In this document: in pieces, positions 1 to 7,833 of the stretch
Position numbering within the stretch: the stretch's first letter is position 1
Layout: every line of letters begins with the position of its first letter
Source of the DNA: VFJQ01 sp044226525
GTDB lineage: Bacteria > Verrucomicrobiota > Verrucomicrobiia > Chthoniobacterales > Chthoniobacteraceae
NCBI GenBank assembly: GCA_044226525.1
Contig: JBGAGV010000006.1
Coordinates: 248,001 to 312,000, forward strand
Direction of reading: 5' to 3'
Length of the DNA stretch: 64,000 nucleotides
The notes under the pieces: model-generated
Told to the model about the DNA's origin: nothing
What the model saw: only the letters and a program-made list of their open reading frames with translations
Database searches by the model: none
Position numbers and translations under genes: made by a program

Positions 1-1098
1 ATCGCGCCAGTGGTCGGGTCAGACGGAAAATTGCGGCACTACGTTGGCATTCAGGAGGACATCACCGAGCAGCATCAGGCAATCGGCCTGCTCCGCGATC
101 GCGAGGAACGGCTGCGCGCGATTCTCAATACCGTGGGCGATGCCGTCATCACCATCGACCGGGAGGGAATCATGCTCGGGGTCAATCCCGCCGCGCTACA
201 GATGTTCGGCTACACGGAGGGCGAGATGCAGGGACGCAACGTCAGGATGCTCATGCCAGGGCCTTTCCGCGACGAGCATGGTGAATATCTCGCGAATTAT
301 CGCCGCACCGGGGAGAGAAAAATCATCGGGGCGAGGCGCGAATTGCAGGCGAAGCGCAAAGACGGGACGACCTTCCCGATCGAACTGGCGGTGAGTGAAG
401 CGACTCACCTGAACATTTTTACCGGCGTCATCCGCGACCTGACCGAGCGCAAGCGGCTCGAGGCCGAGGTGCTGCAGATCAGCGAAGACGAACGCCAGCG
501 CGTGGCGGCGGATCTGCACGACGGCATTTGCCAGGAACTCGTGAGCATCAATTTTGCCGCCACCGCGCTCGAGCGCGACGTGCAGTTGTTCAACTGGCAA
601 CTCGCTGCTCGCGTGAAAAAGCTGGCTCAAACCATCGTCGAGGCGGCCGGCCACACCCGCGAAGTCGCGCGGGCCATGAATCCGGTCGTGGCGGGCGGAG
701 ATGGGTTGATGAATGCACTCCGCCATTTTACCGCAACCATCGCAGAGACGTATCGGGTGCGGTGTCATTTCAGGTGTCCGAAGCCCATCATGGTCGAGGA
801 CCGAGTGATGGCGGATCAACTTTATCGCATCGTGCAGGAAGCTGTGCAAAACGCCATCCAGCACGGAAAAGCGAAAGAAATCAATGTGAGGCTGCACGCC
901 AGCCGTGGCGCGCTTTGTGTGGTTGTGGCTGACAATGGGCGCGGCATGTCCACGTCCGCCCGTTCGGCCAACGGACTCGGTTTGCGGGCGATGAACTACC
1001 GGGCTCGGCTCATCGGCGGGCAACTGAGCGTCCAGCCGCGGAAGGGGGGAGGAACCGAAGTGACCTGCCGGATTCCCCAGACAGAGGAATCGCCATGA
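1..1098 (+). CDS. PAS-domain sensor histidine kinase, NarL-type (5' partial)
   Basis: Cut by the left edge: the frame is open from base 1 and begins inside a PAC segment (DGKLRHYVGIQEDIT), so at least one PAS domain lies upstream. Counting from base 1, a second PAS domain covers about residues 40-150 and resembles FixL-type oxygen/redox PAS domains. A HisKA_3 dimerisation domain follows, with the phospho-acceptor His173 in DLHDGICQEL, then an HATPase_c domain with N-box Asn284 and the DNGRGM ATP-lid motif at 311-316. No membrane segment is visible in this part, so the cut-off region decides whether it is soluble. The stop overlaps the next gene's ATG (ATGA), so kinase and regulator are almost certainly co-translated partners. 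The signal sensed cannot be told from this fragment. Confidence 0.93.
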   Translation: MAPVVGSDGKLRHYVGIQEDITEQHQAIGLLRDREERLRAILNTVGDAVITIDREGIMLGVNPAALQMFGYTEGEMQGRNVRMLMPGPFRDEHGEYLANYRRTGERKIIGARRELQAKRKDGTTFPIELAVSEATHLNIFTGVIRDLTERKRLEAEVLQISEDERQRVAADLHDGICQELVSINFAATALERDVQLFNWQLAARVKKLAQTIVEAAGHTREVARAMNPVVAGGDGLMNALRHFTATIAETYRVRCHFRCPKPIMVEDRVMADQLYRIVQEAVQNAIQHGKAKEINVRLHASRGALCVVVADNGRGMSTSARSANGLGLRAMNYRARLIGGQLSVQPRKGGGTEVTCRIPQTEESP

Positions 1099-1778
1099 AA
1101 AGCAAGCGGCCGCCGTCCACCGGTATCCAGATGAAGCGAGTCCTGCTCGTCGATGATCATCCCATGACGCGCGATGGCATGGCGCAGCTCATCGACCGGG
1201 AGCCGGATCTAAAAGTGGCGTGGCAGGCCGGTCTGGCCCGGGAGGCCATGAACATCGTTGCGGCCCATCGCCCCGATCTGGCGATAGTCGATGTCACCCT
1301 GCCGGACCGCAGCGGCATCGAACTGGTCAAGGATATCCGCGCGCTGCAGAAAACCACGCCGGTGCTGGTGGTCTCCATGCACGAAGAGGCGCTGTTTGCC
1401 GAGCGTGCGCTCAAGGCGGGCGCGCGTGGATATGTGTCCAAACAGGAAGGTGGCGCCCGGCTGATGGAGGCCATTCGGGAAGTGCTGGGTGGTCAGATCG
1501 CACTGAGCGAGAAAACCCGCAGCAGCATTGTGGAATCCTTCACCGGTGGCGGCAGAGGCGCACCCCTCGGGCGTCTGTCCGATCGCGAGATGGAAGTGTT
1601 CGAACTCATCGGGCGCGGCCTCTCAACCAAGGAAATCGCCGACCGTTTGAAGATCAGCCTCAAGACGGTGGAAGTGCATCGCTTGCATATCAAGACCAAG
1701 CTGAAGATCGCGACGGCGCCGGAGTTGATCGCGTTTGCCGCGCGCTGGGTGGGGTCGCAGGCGGCTGGTGCGACCTAG
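1095..1778 (+). CDS. NarL/FixJ-family response regulator
   Basis: Cognate regulator of the upstream kinase. The receiver domain (about residues 14-135) has the acidic pair Asp20/Asp21, phospho-acceptor Asp66 in AIVDVTLPD and the conserved lysine in GYVSKQEGG. A LuxR-type helix-turn-helix occupies about 155-215 (LSDREMEVFELIGRGLSTKEIA). It should be phosphorylated by the kinase and bind DNA as a dimer. The start at 1095 overlaps the kinase stop; an internal ATG at 1131 (residue 13) would also give a complete receiver domain, and the first 12 residues are not part of the fold. Target genes cannot be read from the sequence. Confidence 0.95.
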   Translation: MKSKRPPSTGIQMKRVLLVDDHPMTRDGMAQLIDREPDLKVAWQAGLAREAMNIVAAHRPDLAIVDVTLPDRSGIELVKDIRALQKTTPVLVVSMHEEALFAERALKAGARGYVSKQEGGARLMEAIREVLGGQIALSEKTRSSIVESFTGGGRGAPLGRLSDREMEVFELIGRGLSTKEIADRLKISLKTVEVHRLHIKTKLKIATAPELIAFAARWVGSQAAGAT

Positions 1779-1885
1779 CTGCCACTAAGGTTTGCCCGTA
1801 TGGGACGTCAGGGGGGATGGGGAGCGACGATATGGGACCGTGCCCAATAGTTTCGCGCGAGGCGGTGAGATAATTTGCGCCCTCC

Positions 1886-2446
1886 ATGAGCACCGCCCTT
1901 TCTGTTCTTCCTGGTCGCGATCAAACTGAGGCGGAGGGCGCCCAGGTCTTCGTCCTCTACGATGATCGCGCCGCCGGTCTGCGCGCGAAAGAGTTCGCGG
2001 ATCGTCTGGTCGGTGCGTGCGCAGGGGTGCGGCGGGCTCCCGATTTCCTCTGGCGGACCGAGTTGCTGGATTTTCCGCCCATCGCCGAGGAAGCCGCGCG
2101 GGAGGCCGCCGAGAGCGATTTCATCCTGGTCTCGTTTGCCCGCGGCAGCCGCATGACCCTCGCGATTCGCCGCTGGCTGGACCAGATCCTGGCGAATGGC
2201 GCCGCTCGCGGAACGGTCCTCATCGCGTTGTTCGATCCGTCCGAGGCCGACTGGCACGCCTTGGAAGCGAGCCGGCATTGCTGCCGCTCCCTCGCCAGCG
2301 GGAATGGCGTGCCATTCTTTTCCTGCGTCTCCCTGCCGCCGGCCGAGGCGCCTCGTCTGTCTTCCTTGAACCGCTTGCGGCGTTCCCTTCTGCCAGGAAA
2401 ACGCCGCCGGCCCACTGCCCGTGCCCATGAACTCTCACACGACTGA
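1886..2446 (+). CDS. hypothetical protein between two response regulators
   Basis: A 186-residue soluble protein with no recognised domain. It alternates predicted beta strands and helices (AQVFVLYDD near the start, SDFILVSFARGSR in the middle, GTVLIALFDPSEADWHALE later), which gives a receiver-like or Rossmann-like alpha/beta impression without a clear phospho-acceptor. A basic, Ser/Arg-rich tail follows from about residue 165. It ends 20 bases inside the next gene, a receiver-only protein, so the two are probably co-translated. The context suggests signal transduction, but no function is assigned. Its base composition matches its neighbours. Confidence 0.75.
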   Translation: MSTALSVLPGRDQTEAEGAQVFVLYDDRAAGLRAKEFADRLVGACAGVRRAPDFLWRTELLDFPPIAEEAAREAAESDFILVSFARGSRMTLAIRRWLDQILANGAARGTVLIALFDPSEADWHALEASRHCCRSLASGNGVPFFSCVSLPPAEAPRLSSLNRLRRSLLPGKRRRPTARAHELSHD

Positions 2447-2822
2447 TTGCTTTCCGACCGTCCTGGTCGTCGATGATTCGCCGGGAGTGCGCGCGCTCAT
2501 CGCGAATCTCCTGCGCACCACCGACTACGAAGTGCTGACCGCCTGCGACTGGGTAGAAGCGCTCTGGCTGGCGCACCGCACGCCGAAGATCGATCTGCTG
2601 GTGACCGATATCGAAATGCCGGGGATGCGAGGCGATGCGCTCGCGGCGAACATCAGCCAGTTGCACCCGGAAGCGGCGCTCCTTTTTGTTTCCGCGAGCG
2701 AGCCTCCGCGCCTGGCACAGCCGTTCGGATTTCTGGCCAAGCCGTTCCACGTCACCGCGCTGTTCGATGCCGTGCAACAAGCGTTGGATTCGCGCCAGCC
2801 CGTCGTGGCAGCGGCGGCCTAG
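2427..2822 (+). CDS. single-domain response regulator (receiver only)
   Basis: A stand-alone CheY-like receiver of about 131 residues. It shows the acidic pair Asp16/Asp17 (VLVVDDSPG), phospho-acceptor Asp61 in LLVTDIEMPG and the conserved Lys105 in GFLAKPF. No output domain follows; only an alanine-rich tail remains. It should act through protein contacts or in a phosphorelay, perhaps with the kinase at the window start. The ATG at 2427 is preferred; a GTG two codons upstream (2421) is in frame. The gene overlaps the end of the preceding unknown gene. Confidence 0.88.
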   Translation: MNSHTTDCFPTVLVVDDSPGVRALIANLLRTTDYEVLTACDWVEALWLAHRTPKIDLLVTDIEMPGMRGDALAANISQLHPEAALLFVSASEPPRLAQPFGFLAKPFHVTALFDAVQQALDSRQPVVAAAA

Positions 2823-2852
2823 GGCAGCCGCGATGGTTGGGAGCGAGCGGGC

Positions 2853-3473
2853 TTACTGCGCCTCGCTGATTTTGAGATCGTCGATCTGCACCGACTCGCC
2901 CTGCGTCACGAAACGGAAGTTCACCTTGTCCATCGCGAGGCGCGGATCGGTGCCCTCTGCCTTGGCGCCATTGTCGGTCTGCACGGACACTTTCTCGCCC
3001 TTCACTTCGACGAGGATGGAATACCACTGGCCTTTCTCGAATTTCGCCGCCGCCTTGCCGAGCACGCCGCCCTTGATGCTCTTGTCCTTCTTGTCGCCGT
3101 CCTTGTTGATGGTGAATCCTTCGCTCGTGATGTTTACGCGGAAAAGATGCCCCTTCGCGTGATTGAAGCTGAAGCTGAGCAGCTTCGAGCCATCGAACTT
3201 GAACGAGAACTGAGTGATCGAATCCCTGTTCGGCAGCGCGAGGGAAAGCACCGCCGGATGTTTGTCCTCCGCTTTCTCTTTCCCGACAATCGCGCCATCC
3301 GCGATCTGCCAGTCGCCCTTCGCCACCGCCCACGGTTTGTCGAGCTTGCGGGAGTCGAAATTCTGCTCAAACACCGTCTTGCCCGCTTTCGCGAGCGTCG
3401 GGGTGAGCGCGGCGTTTTTGCCGGCGTAACAGGGGAGGGCGGCGAGGAGGGTGAGGAGAAGAATCGGTTTCAT
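2853..3473 (-). CDS. secreted DUF1080-like (concanavalin/LamG-fold) protein
   Basis: A secreted protein of 206 residues. The start at 3473 puts a clear signal peptide first (MKPILLLTLLAALPCYAG, cleavage after CYA); a longer in-frame extension to 3539 would place 22 non-signal residues in front of it. The mature part resembles the beta-sandwich domain that is very common in Verrucomicrobia and Planctomycetes, often labelled 3-keto-disaccharide hydrolase/DUF1080: an opening FEQNFDSRKL, then GDWQIADGAIVGKE, and a closing QIDDLKISEA strand. Catalysis cannot be shown. Transcribed convergently with the receiver gene and away from the dehydrogenase. Confidence 0.8.
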   Translation of the reverse strand: MKPILLLTLLAALPCYAGKNAALTPTLAKAGKTVFEQNFDSRKLDKPWAVAKGDWQIADGAIVGKEKAEDKHPAVLSLALPNRDSITQFSFKFDGSKLLSFSFNHAKGHLFRVNITSEGFTINKDGDKKDKSIKGGVLGKAAAKFEKGQWYSILVEVKGEKVSVQTDNGAKAEGTDPRLAMDKVNFRFVTQGESVQIDDLKISEAQ

Positions 3474-3647
3474 GAGTGTGCGGGAGTGCCACCTGAGCGC
3501 GGACACCATGCTTCCGGCAACTATACCTTGGTGGATCAAAGGACGACGCCCGAAATGGGGAAACGGAACTGTGTTCGCAATTTTCCTTTTTCACTTTCTT
3601 GGGATTTGTTTCGGATTTCCCTATTCGGATTTCGAATTTCTCCGCCC

Positions 3648-4745
3648 ATGCCCCGCGCCGCCGTCCTCACTGCCTTTCACGCTCCACTCGAACTTCAGGA
3701 CCTGCCGCTGCCCGAAGTCGAGCCCGGTGCGGTGCTTGTGCGCACGGAGATGGCCGGCATCTGCGGCACCGATGTGCATTTGTGGAAAGGCCAGCTGCCG
3801 ATCGCGTTGCCGGTCATCATGGGGCACGAGACGGTCGGACTCATCGAGCGGCTGGGGCAGGGGATCGAGCGCGATTGGACCGGACAGCCGCTCGCGGTGG
3901 GTGATCGCGTGACGTGGAACTCCGCCACCTCGTGCGGCGCGTGTTATTACTGCGCGGAGAAAAAACAGCCGACGCGCTGTCCGCACCGGCGGGCATATGG
4001 GATCGGCTATCGCAGCGACCAGGCGCCGCACTTCCTCGGCGGCTACGCGGATTTCCACTACCTGCGTCCGCGCACCACGATTTTCAAATTGCCCGACGAC
4101 CTGCCGACCGAGTCGGTGATCGGCGCGGGTTGCGCGCTCATCACGGCGATTCACGGCGTCGAGCGCACCGGCATCGCCTGGCAGGATACCGTGGTGGTGC
4201 AGGGCGCGGGACCGGTGGGCATCGCCGCGCTCGCCGTGGCGAAGAGCGCGGGCGCGAGTAAGGTCATCGTTATCGGTGGACCCGCGCCGCGACTGGAACT
4301 CGCGCGCCGCTTCAGTGCCGATCACATCATCGACCTCGACGAGACTCCCGACCCCGCCGCGCGCCTCGCTCGTGTGCGCGAACTCACCGGTGGCTACGGC
4401 GCGGACGTCGTGCTGGAGTGCGTCGGCATTCCGAACGCCGTCGTCGAAGGCATGGAGCTGTGCCGCGACGGCGGGAAATATCTCGTCCTCGGACACTACT
4501 GCGACGCAGGACCGGTGATGTGGAATCCGCACGTCATCACGCGCAAGCAACTGCAAGTCTTCGGCTCGTGGTCGAGCGAACCGCGGCATCTGCGCCAGGC
4601 CATCGAATTTCTCCGCACGAATCGTGAGCGTTTTCCCTTCCACGAAATGGTCTCACACCGCTTTCCGCTCGACCGCGCCAACGAAGCCCTCGCTCTGACC
4701 GCCAACTGGCAATCTGCCAAGAGCGTCTTTGTGCCGTCCGCTTGA
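3648..4745 (+). CDS. zinc-dependent medium-chain alcohol dehydrogenase
   Basis: A 365-residue MDR-family NAD(P)-dependent dehydrogenase, closest in layout to threonine or sorbitol dehydrogenases. Visible features are the catalytic zinc motif GICGTD plus GHE (MGHETVG), a four-cysteine structural zinc lobe (CGACYYC followed by RC), and a Rossmann nucleotide site VVQGAGPVGIAAL. The C-terminal part (VFGSWSSEPRHLRQAIEFL) is typical of the family. The start at 3648 gives the usual N-terminus (MPRAAVLTAF); the long in-frame extension upstream runs antisense through the neighbouring secreted protein and is rejected. The substrate is a secondary alcohol or polyol by family, but cannot be named. Confidence 0.9.
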   Translation: MPRAAVLTAFHAPLELQDLPLPEVEPGAVLVRTEMAGICGTDVHLWKGQLPIALPVIMGHETVGLIERLGQGIERDWTGQPLAVGDRVTWNSATSCGACYYCAEKKQPTRCPHRRAYGIGYRSDQAPHFLGGYADFHYLRPRTTIFKLPDDLPTESVIGAGCALITAIHGVERTGIAWQDTVVVQGAGPVGIAALAVAKSAGASKVIVIGGPAPRLELARRFSADHIIDLDETPDPAARLARVRELTGGYGADVVLECVGIPNAVVEGMELCRDGGKYLVLGHYCDAGPVMWNPHVITRKQLQVFGSWSSEPRHLRQAIEFLRTNRERFPFHEMVSHRFPLDRANEALALTANWQSAKSVFVPSA

Positions 4746-4846
4746 GAGGCTTGCTTTGCGTCCGTGCCACCTTTGCGTTAAACTTCGGCTTCAACTCCCT
4801 TGACGAAGCCTGAAAACTGGCTTTGTATTCACAAAGCATTTACACC

Positions 4847-5611
4847 ATGACTTCCTCCCCCGTCTCCCCTCAACGGCCTTCCTCGGCCTCCCGCGGTTTT
4901 ACGCTGATTGAGTTGCTCGCCGTCATGGCGGTCATCGCCATCGTCATCGCCTTTGCCGTTCCCGCGGTGAATACGACGCTGAAAGGCTCGCAGTTGACGC
5001 AGGCCGGCCAGCTTTTGGGCGATCAGCTCTCGTATGCGCGCCAGCTCGCCCTGAGCCGCAATCGCACGATCGAATTCCGCATCTATCGCTTCGGCGATCC
5101 GGAAACCCCGGGCGAAGTTATCGACGAACCGAAGAAAGGCCGGTGGCGTGGATTCCAGATTTTCGAGGTGATGGATAACGGAGCTACGGTTCCCGCCAGC
5201 GGCACTACCTTCCAGCGCCTGCCGCGCATGACCGTCATGGAGTCCGATAAATACTCCACGCTCCTGAGCGAAGATTACCGTGGCACCTACCAGGAAGGTC
5301 CGAACGACCCGACGGCACCCGAGATCCCGATCGAGATCAACGGCCGGATGGTGGGCAAAAATTACCAATATACTTCTTTCCGTTTCCTGCCCGATGGCAC
5401 CACGACCCTGCCGTCTCGCGCCGTCAAAAAAGGCTCCAGCGGCACGGGGTTGGACGAAGGCGACTCATGGTATATCACCGTGCTGAATCTCCCCGACCTC
5501 GGCAAAGACCTCGCCAACATCAACTACTCCACGGTTCAAATCGATCCCTTTACCGGTAGCATCAAGAGCTTCCGGCCGAGCATCGGTGGCAAGCCGAAGG
5601 GCACCAATTGA
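4847..5611 (+). CDS. prepilin-like protein resembling Verru_Chthon cassette protein D
   Basis: A 254-residue type IV pilin-like protein. The prepilin peptidase motif RGFTLIELLAVMAVIAIVI appears at about residues 16-35, with the Gly/Phe cleavage junction and the +5 Glu. The globular part has a GspH-like layout (LLGDQLSYARQLALSRNRTIEF) and ends in DPFTGSIKSFRP. This combination and the length recall the Verrucomicrobium/Chthoniobacter-specific cassette protein D family. The other cassette members (A, B, C) are not next to it here: the next gene is a penicillin-binding protein. The ATG at 4847 is chosen over an upstream TTG. It probably forms an envelope pseudopilus with products encoded elsewhere. 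Confidence 0.8.
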   Translation: MTSSPVSPQRPSSASRGFTLIELLAVMAVIAIVIAFAVPAVNTTLKGSQLTQAGQLLGDQLSYARQLALSRNRTIEFRIYRFGDPETPGEVIDEPKKGRWRGFQIFEVMDNGATVPASGTTFQRLPRMTVMESDKYSTLLSEDYRGTYQEGPNDPTAPEIPIEINGRMVGKNYQYTSFRFLPDGTTTLPSRAVKKGSSGTGLDEGDSWYITVLNLPDLGKDLANINYSTVQIDPFTGSIKSFRPSIGGKPKGTN

Positions 5612-5746
5612 GGTCGGAAGCACGGTGCGCCTCTCCTGAGCATCCGCCCTCGGCGGTTTCAGGCTGTGACTGCCGTTCTGAATGGTTTGGCAAGGCGCAA
5701 GGCCGGGCTGGCGCGAGGCATAGGTTCCGTCCATAGTCCCGGTCCG

Positions 5747-7741
5747 ATGCGTTCCCGCCTCGCTTCACTCGTCCCGGTTCTCGCTCTGTTTTCCGTCGCT
5801 GCGGCGCACGGGCAGAATGTCGTCACACCGGTCCAGCCGCTGGCTGTGAACCGTCCGGATATGGGCCTGCCCGCCCCGGCCGCGCCCAAGCCCGTCGCCA
5901 CGCCCGGTGCGAATACTTTCCAGCCGACCTGGGAGACGCAGAAAGGCGCGCGCACCTGGCTGCTCGGCATCCCGGCTCCGCGTGGGCAGATCGTCGATCG
6001 CAATGGCCTCCCGCTCGCGCAGACGCGCGTGAGCTACAATCTCGGCGTCGCTTTTCCTACGCCGCTCACCTTTTCCGATGCCGAGGCGAAACGCTTCGCC
6101 GAGCAGCAGATCATCCTCGCCCGTTCGCTCACGGGCCGCCCGATTTCCATCACCGAGGATCAGCTTCTCAAGCACTACAAAAACCGCGGTGTCCTCCCGC
6201 TCATCATCGCGCAGGATCTCAAGCAATTCGAGGTCGATAAGGTCAAGCAGGCGAACGCTCCTTCCCTCGTCCTGCAGCCCGTTTATCTGCGCTGGTATCC
6301 GCAGGGCGACCTCGCCGGGCACGTCATCGGTTACGCCGGGCGCTCGGGCAAGATGCCCGAGAAAGTCATCGAAAACAACGACCTGCTCTGGCCCGACAGC
6401 GAAGGCCGCGAAGGCCTCGAGCAGATGTTCGACGACCAGCTCAAGGGCAAGGTCGGCCAGCTCAACATGTCCTTCGACCCCTCCGGTCGCAAAGCCAGCG
6501 AGCAGGTCGTCCTCCCGCCCGTCCCCGGCTACAACGTCGTCACCACGCTCGATCTCCATATCCAGCGCATGTGCGAAGACGCGCTCGCCAAGGGGTGCAA
6601 ACGCGGCGCGCTCGTCGTCGTCGATCCGAACTACGGCGACATTCTCGCCCTCGCTTCCTGGCCGCCGATCAACCCCAACTGGTTCGTCCCGAATATCTCC
6701 CAGGCCGATTTTGATGCGCTGCGCTTGAACCCCGACAACCCGCTCATCCCGCGCGCCTATCGCTCCGCTTATCCGCCCGGCTCCACCTTCAAGACCTTTG
6801 TCGGTCTCGCTGCCATGCAGGGCGGAAAAATCGCGCCGGACGACACCTTCAACTGCCCCGCGTCGATGGAGATCGGCAACCTCACCTTCCGCAACTGGAA
6901 GAAGGAAGGCGCCGGCGAACTGAACTTCGCCGAAGCGCTCACGCAGAGCTGCAACACCTACTTTTACCAGGTCGGCCTGCGCCTCGGAGCGCGTCCCATT
7001 TACGAAACCGCCCAGAGCCTCGGTCTCGGCGTGCGCACCGGCATCCCTCTCGCTTCGGAGTCAAACGGTCGCATCCCGACCGACGATTACATGCTCAAGG
7101 TCTATAAGCGGAAGTTCATGCCGGGCGACATCGCCAACCTGTCCATCGGCCAGGGCGACACCCTCGTCACCCCGCTGCAGATGGCGCAGGCCATGGCCGC
7201 CATCGCCAATGGCGGCACCCTTCTCCAGATGCGCCTCGTCCAGCAGGTCCAGAGCATCGATAACGCTGTCGTCACTGCCTACGACGCCCGGGCTCGTGGG
7301 GCCGTCCCCATCGACGGCAAGGTCATGAAAGCCATTCGCAAAGGGCTCATCGACGTCGTCAACAGCGGCAGCGGCACGGCCGGGCGCGCGTCGCTCGATC
7401 ACATCATCGTCGCCGGCAAGACCGGCACTGCGCAGTGGGGGCCGAAAAACCACGAGCGCACCGCCGCCTGGTTCACCGGCTTCGCGCCCGCCGACAAACC
7501 GCGCTACGCCTTTTCCGTCCTCTACGAGGGCGAGGCCAACAACAACGACGTCCACGGCGGAACCTTCGCCGCTCCCATCGTCGGCCAGGTCTTGAAGCAA
7601 CTTTTTCCCGTGGAAAAGAAGGGTAAGAAGTCCTCGAAAAAGAAAGACGACGAGGCCAAGCCCAAGGAGACGAAGGAAGAAAAAGCTGACGATGGTCTCC
7701 CCGTGCGCCGCGCCGCTCCCGTCAAGCCCGACGGGGATTAG
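5747..7741 (+). CDS. penicillin-binding protein 2 (peptidoglycan transpeptidase)
   Basis: A class B PBP of 664 residues. The dimerisation/pedestal region starts around residue 75 (APRGQIVDRNGLPLA, the usual PBP2 RGxIxDRNG motif). The transpeptidase domain has SxxK as STFK at 346-349, SxN as SCN at 401-403 and KTG at 558-560 (AGKTGTAQWG). It cross-links peptide stems for cell elongation. Unusually, the N-terminus reads like a cleavable signal peptide (MRSRLASLVPVLALFSVAAA then HGQ) followed by about 45 Pro/Ala-rich residues, rather than a signal anchor. The last 60 residues are a Lys/Glu-rich tail. Start 5747 is chosen because the upstream extension lacks signal character. No rodA or mreB gene is adjacent. 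Confidence 0.9.
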   Translation: MRSRLASLVPVLALFSVAAAHGQNVVTPVQPLAVNRPDMGLPAPAAPKPVATPGANTFQPTWETQKGARTWLLGIPAPRGQIVDRNGLPLAQTRVSYNLGVAFPTPLTFSDAEAKRFAEQQIILARSLTGRPISITEDQLLKHYKNRGVLPLIIAQDLKQFEVDKVKQANAPSLVLQPVYLRWYPQGDLAGHVIGYAGRSGKMPEKVIENNDLLWPDSEGREGLEQMFDDQLKGKVGQLNMSFDPSGRKASEQVVLPPVPGYNVVTTLDLHIQRMCEDALAKGCKRGALVVVDPNYGDILALASWPPINPNWFVPNISQADFDALRLNPDNPLIPRAYRSAYPPGSTFKTFVGLAAMQGGKIAPDDTFNCPASMEIGNLTFRNWKKEGAGELNFAEALTQSCNTYFYQVGLRLGARPIYETAQSLGLGVRTGIPLASESNGRIPTDDYMLKVYKRKFMPGDIANLSIGQGDTLVTPLQMAQAMAAIANGGTLLQMRLVQQVQSIDNAVVTAYDARARGAVPIDGKVMKAIRKGLIDVVNSGSGTAGRASLDHIIVAGKTGTAQWGPKNHERTAAWFTGFAPADKPRYAFSVLYEGEANNNDVHGGTFAAPIVGQVLKQLFPVEKKGKKSSKKKDDEAKPKETKEEKADDGLPVRRAAPVKPDGD

Positions 7742-7833
7742 GGCTCTTGGCGCTTTGATCGCTGCGCAGGCGAGGCTGGCTTTGCGCGGGTGCTTCCGCA
7801 CAATAGCTGGATGACCCAACGAATGACGCGTCC

